A stretch of 64,000 nucleotides of DNA from Rhodoferax_B ferrireducens_A (GTDB lineage Bacteria; Pseudomonadota; Gammaproteobacteria; Burkholderiales; Burkholderiaceae_C): NCBI RefSeq assembly GCF_031458075.1, contig NZ_JAVDXT010000007.1, forward strand, positions 1-64,000. The letters are read 5' to 3'. This document shows positions 58,794-64,000 of this stretch, piece after piece. Both the position numbers and the translations under genes were made by a program. The notes beneath the pieces were generated by a model. That model was not told where the DNA came from. It was given only the letters and a program-made list of their open reading frames with translations, and did no database searches. Every line of letters starts with the position of its first letter. The first letter of the stretch is position 1.

Positions 58794-59570
58794 ATGAGTG
58801 CATTCAACGAAGAGCGCGTGCTGAGCGTGCACCACTGGACAGACAAGCTGTTCACCTTCACCACCACCCGCGATCCGTCGCTGCGGTTTTCCAACGGCCA
58901 CTTCACCATGATCGGCCTGAAGACCGAGACCGGCAAGCCGCTGCTGCGCGCCTACAGCATCGTCAGCGCCAACTATGAAGAACACCTGGAATTTCTGAGC
59001 ATCAAAGTGCCCGACGGCCCGCTGACCTCGCGCCTGCAGCACATCCAGGTGGGCGACAGCATCATCGTCGGGCGCAAGCCCACCGGTACCCTGCTGATCG
59101 ACTACCTGCTGCCTGGCAAGCGCCTGTATATGTTCTCCACCGGCACCGGTCTTGCACCATTCATGAGCGTGATCCACGACCCCGCGACCTACGAAAAATA
59201 CGAGGAACTCATTCTGGTGCACGGCGTGCGCCAGGTGGAAGAACTCGCCTACCACGACCTCTTGACCCAGCACCTGCCCCAGCATGAGTTTCTGGGCGAG
59301 CTGGTGAGCAAGCAATTGCGCTACTACCCCACGGTGACGCGCGAAGCCTTCCACACCATGGGCCGCATTACCGACCTGATCGAGAGCGGCAAACTTGCCA
59401 AGGACCTGGGCCTGCCCGATCTTGACCCCGGCACCGACCGGGCGATGATCTGCGGCAGCCCGGCCATGCTGCGCGACCTGAAAATCAGCCTCGAAGAAAG
59501 CGGTTTCAAGGAAGGCAACACCTCGCGCCCCGGCGACTTCGTGATAGAACGTGCGTTCGCCGAACAGTAA
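58794..59570 (+). CDS. fpr: Ferredoxin--NADP reductase
   Basis: 258 residues. FAD site LLRAYSIVSANYEEHLEFLSIKVPDGPLTSRLQHIQVGD (RAYS motif), TGTLLIDYLLPGKRLYMFSTGTGLAPFMSVI for NADP ribose/pyrophosphate, MICGSPAMLRDL, C-terminal FVIERAFAEQ. These mark the bacterial subclass I FNR. In this setting it can pass electrons from NADPH to a ferredoxin that feeds the 6-hydroxynicotinate reductase, explaining its divergent placement. No ferredoxin gene is seen nearby. The TetR gene follows after 10 bases. Confidence 0.92.
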   Translation: MSAFNEERVLSVHHWTDKLFTFTTTRDPSLRFSNGHFTMIGLKTETGKPLLRAYSIVSANYEEHLEFLSIKVPDGPLTSRLQHIQVGDSIIVGRKPTGTLLIDYLLPGKRLYMFSTGTGLAPFMSVIHDPATYEKYEELILVHGVRQVEELAYHDLLTQHLPQHEFLGELVSKQLRYYPTVTREAFHTMGRITDLIESGKLAKDLGLPDLDPGTDRAMICGSPAMLRDLKISLEESGFKEGNTSRPGDFVIERAFAEQ

Positions 59571-59580
59571 GCACCACACC

Positions 59581-60285
59581 ATGTCCAGCACCGCCAAATC
59601 CGGCCGCCAACCGGTTGCCAGCAAGAAAGCAACGGCAAGCAAGACCGGCAAAACCGCCAAGCCCGGCGTACGTGAGCAAAACGCCCAGGCCACGCGCGAC
59701 AGCATCCTGCGCGCCGCCACCAAGGTCTTTGCCAAACACGGCTACGACGGCGGCAGCGTGGAGAAAATATCCACCGCCGCCAAGTCCTACGACCGCATGA
59801 TCTACTACTACTTCGGCAGCAAGGAAGGCTTGTATATCGAGGTGCTGGAGGGCATTTACCGCCGCATGAACGAGGCCGAGTCGCGCCTTGCGCTGGACGT
59901 GGCCCAGCCACTGGAGGCGCTGCGCGCGGTGATCCGCTTTGTGCTGGACTACTACCGCAAGCACCCGGAGTTCATCACCCTGCTGAACACCGAGAACCTG
60001 CACAAGGGCAAGCACATCGCCAAGTCGCTGCGGGCCCGCGAGTACTCGTCGCCGGCGATCGCCATCCTCGGCGAGATCATGCAGAACGGCGTCGCCCAAA
60101 AGCTGTTCCGCGACGACCTGCAGACCCGCGACGTGTATCTGCTGATCGCCTCGCTCGGCTATTTCTACCTGTCCAACCGGTACACCTTGTCCGCCTTTCT
60201 GGGCGACAACCTCGAAGCCCCCGATGCCTTGGCCCACTGGGAAGGCTTTGTGCTCGACACCGTGCTGCGCACCGTGACCCGGTAG
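59581..60285 (+). CDS. TetR/AcrR family transcriptional regulator
   Basis: 234 residues from ATG 59581. A Lys/Ser-rich N-terminal tail (1-35) precedes the TetR helix-turn-helix ATRDSILRAATKVFAKHGYDGGSVEKISTAAKSYDRMIYYYFGSKEGLY. The C-terminal domain with FVLDYYRKHPEFITLLNTENLHKGKHI resembles the TetR_C group that follows a ring-catabolic or RutR-like pattern. Between the reductase and enamidase genes, it probably regulates the whole divergent pair through the dyad at 58669, with a pathway intermediate as ligand. Confidence 0.88.
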   Translation: MSSTAKSGRQPVASKKATASKTGKTAKPGVREQNAQATRDSILRAATKVFAKHGYDGGSVEKISTAAKSYDRMIYYYFGSKEGLYIEVLEGIYRRMNEAESRLALDVAQPLEALRAVIRFVLDYYRKHPEFITLLNTENLHKGKHIAKSLRAREYSSPAIAILGEIMQNGVAQKLFRDDLQTRDVYLLIASLGYFYLSNRYTLSAFLGDNLEAPDALAHWEGFVLDTVLRTVTR

Positions 60286-60318
60286 CCGCCCCATACAACC
60301 ACCCCACGAAAGAACACC

Positions 60319-61512
60319 ATGGCAGAAGCAATCGCCGGCGCAAAGTCGGGCAAGGTCGTCATCCAGAATATTGGTCTGCTGCTGTCGGGCGACATCGACC
60401 AGCCCATCCTCGATGCAGACACCATCGTCATCCATGACGGCCTGATCGTCGCTGTCGGCAAGGCCAAGGACTGCGACACCAGCGAGGCCCGCACCACCAT
60501 CGACGCCCGCCAGACCTGCGTAGCCCCCGGCCTGATCGACAGCCATGTGCATCCTGTGTTCGGCGACTGGACCCCGCGGCAGAACCAGCTGGGCTGGATC
60601 GACTCGACCATGCACGGCGGCGTCACCACCATGGTTTCGGCCGGCGAAGTGCATTTGCCGGGCCGGCCCAAGGACATCGTCGGACTGAAGGCCCTGGCCA
60701 TCACCGCGCAGCGCGCATTCGACAACTTCCGCCCCGGCGGCGTGAAGGTGATTGCCGGCGCGCCCATCATCGAAAAAGGCATGGTCGAGCAGGATTTCAA
60801 GGACCTGGCCGATGCCGGCGTCAGCCTGTTGGGCGAGGTCGGACTGGGCTCGGTCAAGGCTGGCTACGAGGCCCAGCAGATGGTGGCCTGGGCGCGCAAG
60901 TACGGCATCCAGAGCACCATCCACACGGGAGGCCCGTCCATCCCCGGCTCGGGCCTGATCGACAAGGACGTGGTGCTGGAGGCCGACGCCGACGTGATCG
61001 GCCACATCAACGGCGGCCACACCGCGTTGTCCGAAGCCCATGTGTGCGAGCTGTGCGAGAAGTCCTCGCGCGCCATCGAGATCGTGCACAACGGCAACGA
61101 GAAGGTCGCCATCGCCGCGGCCCAGGCCGCCCTGCAGCTCAAATGCCCGCACCGCGTGATCCTCGGTACCGATGGCCCGGCCGGATCGGGCGTACAGCCG
61201 CTGGGCATGCTGCGCATGGTGGCCCTGCTGTCCAGCCTGGGCAATATTCCGGCCGAGCTGGTGTTCTGCTTCGCCACCGGCAACACCGCGCGCATCCGGA
61301 ATCTGAACTGCGGCCTGGTCGAGGTCGGCCGCGCCGCCGACTTCGTCTTCATGGACAAGGCCCAGCACTCGGCCGGCCGCGACCTGCTCGACAGCGTTCA
61401 GCTCGGCGACCTGCCCGGCGTCGGCATGGTGATGATCGACGGCATCGTGCGCTGCGAGCGCAGCCGCAACACACCGCCCGCCACCAACGTGCCGGTGGTC
61501 TTGCCGCACTGA
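60319..61512 (+). CDS. ena: Enamidase homologue (6-oxo-1,4,5,6-tetrahydronicotinate amidohydrolase)
   Basis: 397 residues, amidohydrolase superfamily. Metal-site motifs: GLIDSHVHP (His76, His78), GEVGLG (Glu173), IHTGGPSIPGSG (His202), IGHINGGH (His229) and GTDGPAGSG (Asp285). DWTPRQNQLGWIDSTMHGGVTTMVSAGE, LPGRPKDIVGLKALAIT and the tail RSRNTPPA closely recall Eubacterium barkeri Ena (about 385 residues). Ena opens the reduced ring to 2-formylglutarate plus ammonia. This places it directly after the reductase in the predicted pathway. Confidence 0.82.
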   Translation: MAEAIAGAKSGKVVIQNIGLLLSGDIDQPILDADTIVIHDGLIVAVGKAKDCDTSEARTTIDARQTCVAPGLIDSHVHPVFGDWTPRQNQLGWIDSTMHGGVTTMVSAGEVHLPGRPKDIVGLKALAITAQRAFDNFRPGGVKVIAGAPIIEKGMVEQDFKDLADAGVSLLGEVGLGSVKAGYEAQQMVAWARKYGIQSTIHTGGPSIPGSGLIDKDVVLEADADVIGHINGGHTALSEAHVCELCEKSSRAIEIVHNGNEKVAIAAAQAALQLKCPHRVILGTDGPAGSGVQPLGMLRMVALLSSLGNIPAELVFCFATGNTARIRNLNCGLVEVGRAADFVFMDKAQHSAGRDLLDSVQLGDLPGVGMVMIDGIVRCERSRNTPPATNVPVVLPH

Positions 61513-61591
61513 GGGCACGCACCTCCACACGGGGTGGCTCCCGTAAAATCGCAGCTCTTGCTTGATAACTACAAGCCTCTAGGCTGCCCCC

Positions 61592-63292
61592 ATGATCCGC
61601 ATCTCCGAACTCAAACTCCCCCTCGACCATGCCGAGGGCGCGCTACCCGCCTTGGTCGCCCACACCCTGGGCCTGCCCGCCGAGCAGATTGCGCGCTTCA
61701 CTATCCACAAACGCAGCTTCGACGCCCGCAAGGCAACGCTGATGCAGGTCTACATCGTCGATGTGGCGCTGGTGGATGCGGCGCAGGAAGCTGACCTGCT
61801 GCGGCGCCACCCCGACAACCCCCACCTGCGCCCCAGCCCCGACATGGCCTACTACCCCGTTGGCCAGGCGCCCGCCGACGTGCCTGTACGCCCCGTGGTC
61901 GTAGGCTTCGGCCCCTGCGGCATCTTCGCAGCGCTGGTGCTGGCGCAGATGGGCTTCAAGCCCATCGTGCTGGAGCGCGGCACCACGGTGCGCCAGCGCA
62001 CCCAGGACACCTGGGGCCTGTGGCGCAAGAACGTGCTCAAGCCCGAGAGCAATGTGCAGTTCGGCGAAGGCGGCGCCGGCACCTTCTCGGACGGCAAGCT
62101 GTACAGCCAGATCAAGGACCCGCGCTTTCTGGGCCGCAAGGTGATGCATGAGTTCGTCAAGGCCGGCGCGCCCGAAGAAATCCTGGTCGCCGCACATCCG
62201 CACATCGGCACCTTCAAGCTGGTGAAAGTGGTGGAAAACCTGCGCGAGCAAATCATCGCCCTGGGGGGCGAAATCCGCTTCGAGCAGCGCGTCACCGATG
62301 TGCAGATCGAAGACGGTCCCGATGGCAAACACATGCGCGGCCTGACCGTGCTGAACCAGGCGACGGGCGAGAGCTACGCGCTGCGCGCCGACCAGGTGGT
62401 GCTGGCGCTGGGCCATAGCTCGCGCGACACCTTTTCCATGCTGCATGCGCGCGGCGTGTATGTAGAGGCCAAGCCCTTCTCCATCGGCTTCCGCATCGAG
62501 CACCCGCAGAGCCTGATCGACCGCGCACGCTGGGGCCAGCATGCCGGCCATCCGCTGCTGGGCGCGGCCGACTACAAGCTGGTGCACCACGCAAGCAATG
62601 GCCGTGCGGTCTACAGCTTCTGCATGTGCCCGGGCGGCACCGTGGTGGCTGCGACCAGCGAACCCGGCCGCGTGGTCACCAACGGCATGAGCCAGTATTC
62701 GCGCAACGAACGTAATGCGAATGCCGGCATCGTGGTCGGCATCACGCCCGAAGACTATCCGCAGGATGCCGCCGCCCTGCGCGCCGCACTCGGCGACACG
62801 GTGGATACGACCCTGCCGCCCGGCCACGCCGTGCACCCGCTGGCCGGCATCGTGCTGCAGCGCAAACTCGAATCCAATGCCTATCTGCTGGGCGGCAGCA
62901 GCTACGAAGCGCCGGGCCAGCTGGTAGGCGACTTCATCGCCAACCGCGCCTCCAGCCAGTTGGGCGCGGTCGAGCCCTCGTACAAGCCTGGCGTGCGCCT
63001 GGGCAGCCTGGCCGAGGCCCTGCCCGGCTATGCGATCGAGGCCATCCGCGAGGCGCTGCCAGCCTTCGGCCGCAAGATCAAGGGCTTTGACCTGCCCGAT
63101 GCGGTGCTGACCGGCGTGGAGACCCGCACCTCGTCACCACTGAAGATGACCCGCGGCGACGACTTCCAGAGCCTGACGGTGCGCGGCCTCTACCCCGCAG
63201 GCGAGGGCGCGAGCTACGCCGGCGGCATCCTGTCGGCCGGGGTAGACGGCATCAAGGTCGCCGAAGCGGTGGCGCGCAGCCTGCTGGGCTGA
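61592..63292 (+). CDS. NAD(P)/FAD-dependent oxidoreductase (COG2509-like)
   Basis: 566 residues. A 95-residue N-terminal domain with IHKRSFDARKATLMQVYIVDVAL precedes the FAD loop VVVGFGPCGIFAALVLAQMGFKPIVLERG. NVQFGEGGAGTFSDGKLYSQIKD, QVVLALGHSSRDTF, YSFCMCPGGTVVAATSEPGRVVTNGMSQY and GLYPAGEGASYAGGILSAGVDGIKVAEAVA are typical of a conserved family of FAD dehydrogenases of unknown substrate. It is 79 bases after ena on the same strand but occurs widely without nicotinate genes, so a pathway role is uncertain. A strong hairpin follows it. Confidence 0.85.
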   Translation: MIRISELKLPLDHAEGALPALVAHTLGLPAEQIARFTIHKRSFDARKATLMQVYIVDVALVDAAQEADLLRRHPDNPHLRPSPDMAYYPVGQAPADVPVRPVVVGFGPCGIFAALVLAQMGFKPIVLERGTTVRQRTQDTWGLWRKNVLKPESNVQFGEGGAGTFSDGKLYSQIKDPRFLGRKVMHEFVKAGAPEEILVAAHPHIGTFKLVKVVENLREQIIALGGEIRFEQRVTDVQIEDGPDGKHMRGLTVLNQATGESYALRADQVVLALGHSSRDTFSMLHARGVYVEAKPFSIGFRIEHPQSLIDRARWGQHAGHPLLGAADYKLVHHASNGRAVYSFCMCPGGTVVAATSEPGRVVTNGMSQYSRNERNANAGIVVGITPEDYPQDAAALRAALGDTVDTTLPPGHAVHPLAGIVLQRKLESNAYLLGGSSYEAPGQLVGDFIANRASSQLGAVEPSYKPGVRLGSLAEALPGYAIEAIREALPAFGRKIKGFDLPDAVLTGVETRTSSPLKMTRGDDFQSLTVRGLYPAGEGASYAGGILSAGVDGIKVAEAVARSLLG

Positions 63293-63300
63293 CGGCGCCG

Positions 63301-63327
63301 CACCCGCAGCCAGGCCGGCTGCGGGTG
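63301..63327 (+). terminator. Strong hairpin after the FAD oxidoreductase gene
   Basis: CACCCGCAGCC (63301-63311) and GGCTGCGGGTG (63317-63327) pair perfectly over 11 bp with a 5-base loop, 8 bases after the stop codon. It is followed by GAATTTATAA rather than a clean T-run, so termination may be weak or Rho-assisted. Confidence 0.55.
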
Positions 63328-63328
63328 G

Positions 63329-63395
63329 AATTTATAAGAAATAGGCCTCCAGCGCTTATTGAGCCTGCGGTAGCAGCTACTTTTAAGATAGCAAA
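63329..63395 (-). repeat. Dispersed mini-repeat, copy 7
   Basis: Minus strand GTAGCTGCTACCGCAGGCTC, AATAAGCGCTGGAGGCC, TATTTCTTATAAATTC. Together with the copy at 30131 the closest to the apparent consensus. Confidence 0.75.
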
Positions 63396-63546
63396 CAACA
63401 CCTGGCTGCTGCCTGTGTGCAAATCCGCCCGACCGCGCACAGGCATGGACATGGCCTTTTTCCCCCTTGCCCCCTGTTGCGTCTTACATCTGGTTTCCAT
63501 TCGCTGGCCCAGGTTTTGCTTAGACAATTCTGTTTTCTTGCATACC

Positions 63547-63669
63547 TGTATAGACAACTTGACAATCCCAACAAAATAGCGTTCTTCGCACCTAAATGCA
63601 CACGGAACGTCACCAGTTTGGTGCCCTGAAGTACCGAAATGGCGCTTGCAGGGTAATCCTGTATATACA
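63547..63669 (+). promoter_or_regulatory. Paired TGTATANACA operator-like sites upstream of the ABC binding protein
   Basis: TGTATAGACA (63547-63556) and the perfect palindrome TGTATATACA (63660-63669), 113 bases apart, share a GntR/HutC-style consensus. The first overlaps a possible promoter (TTGCAT 63538-63543, 17 bases, GACAAT 63561-63566). Suggests repression of the gene at 63771 by a regulator outside the window. Confidence 0.4.
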
Positions 63670-63770
63670 TGTTCGCAGCTGAACATCGAAAATCGGGGCT
63701 TGCAACGTCTTTGGGACGTGGCATAGCCTGCAAGTTCACCTTTTTTCTCGAACCCACAGGAGAGTCCACC

Positions 63771-64000
63771 ATGGCAAAGTCCGTCAAGAAATCCCCCGCA
63801 GCCTGGGCCACCAGTGCCTGGGCCGTGGGCGCCTGCATGGCCGCCCTGGCGGGCAGCGCGCAGGCCCAGGACACCAAGCTGGTGCTGGGCATGTCGGGCT
63901 GGACCGGCTTTGCACCGCTCTCCCTGGCCGACAAGGCCGGCATCTTCAAGAAGAACGGGCTCGACGTAGAGATCAAGTTCATTCCGCAAAAAGACCGGCA
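63771..64000 (+). CDS. ABC transporter substrate-binding protein, NMT1/SsuA-like (partial)
   Basis: First 76 codons only; the gene runs off the right edge. AGGAGAG precedes the ATG by a good distance. An N-terminal signal peptide (VGACMAALAGSAQAQ, cut near residue 32) is followed by KLVLGMSGWTGFAPLSLADKAGIFKKNGLDVEIKFIPQKD. That is the standard opening of binding proteins for nitrate, taurine, pyrimidine precursors and similar small molecules. Substrate not readable from this part. Confidence 0.85.
   Translation, partial: MAKSVKKSPAAWATSAWAVGACMAALAGSAQAQDTKLVLGMSGWTGFAPLSLADKAGIFKKNGLDVEIKFIPQKDR

Larger units (their letters stand above)
63293..63770. other. 478-bp intergenic region with hairpin, repeat copy and paired operator-like sites
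   Basis: No convincing gene. In order it holds an 11-bp hairpin (63301-63327), a dispersed repeat copy (63329-63395), two TGTATANACA palindromes and the ribosome-binding site AGGAGAG of the next gene. Short reading frames here lack start signals and family resemblance. Confidence 0.7.

Noticed and set aside
61592..63292. Assigning the FAD oxidoreductase to the nicotinate pathway
   Set aside because: The family is widespread without nicotinate genes and the 79-base gap alone is weak evidence.

Overview
The window is GC-rich, almost fully coding chromosome from a betaproteobacterium, most likely family Comamonadaceae (Rhodoferax/Acidovorax/Polaromonas-like). Three things point there: a complete dcw (division and cell wall) cluster in the usual betaproteobacterial order, a zinc-less DksA, and repeated copies of a short GCTGCT...AAGCGC...GCCTATTT element that I associate with Comamonadaceae genomes. 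I see no prophage, insertion sequence, CRISPR array or tRNA.

Layout. 1-2 kb: end of pntB, ruvC, glpQ. 2-20.3 kb, minus strand: mraZ-rsmH-ftsL-ftsI-murE-murF-mraY-murD-ftsW-murG-murC-ddlB-ftsQ-ftsA-ftsZ-lpxC, mostly with 1-11 nt overlaps, headed by a four-box MraZ operator. 20.6-30.6 kb, minus strand: hslVU, a STAS-domain protein, dksA, a CobW-type GTPase, rlmI, xerC, a DUF484 protein, dapF and the RNase P RNA gene. 30.7-32.5 kb: cysK and a MipA/OmpV porin-like protein. 32.6-39.2 kb: a reduced aryl-polyene-like lipid module (acyl carrier protein, COG4648 membrane protein, LpxL-like acyltransferase, LolA-like protein, MMPL exporter, polysaccharide deacetylase, glycosyltransferase) with no ketosynthase. 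39.4-41.9 kb: a DNA-alkylation regulon (2OG oxygenase, alkB, ada) with an Ada-box-like promoter in front of both transcription units. 41.9-45.2 kb: xdhC, a GGDEF/EAL protein and a toxin-antitoxin pair.

45.3-61.5 kb is the most interesting region. A tightly packed minus-strand run of eleven genes encodes a 6-hydroxynicotinate reductase homologue, a UPF0280 (ApbE-like) protein, two DUF1185 paralogues, a branched-chain-type ABC transporter, a Tat-exported nicotinamidase and a NicA/NicB-type nicotinate dehydrogenase with a fused triheme cytochrome c. Divergent from it lie a ferredoxin-NADP reductase, a TetR regulator and an enamidase homologue. Together they predict a reductive route: nicotinamide to nicotinate, to 6-hydroxynicotinate, to 6-oxo-tetrahydronicotinate, to 2-formylglutarate. 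This is the pathway known from the anaerobe Eubacterium barkeri. The steps after 2-formylglutarate are not in the window. The window closes with an FAD oxidoreductase and the start of another ABC transporter substrate-binding protein.

Two further points deserve attention. Ada has lost all four zinc/methyl-acceptor cysteines of its N-terminal sensor domain, although its target promoters look intact. The dispersed repeat has been absorbed in frame into several genes, including the murC-ddlB junction and the linker of the nicotinate dehydrogenase. All functions are inferred by reading the sequence; no database search was run.
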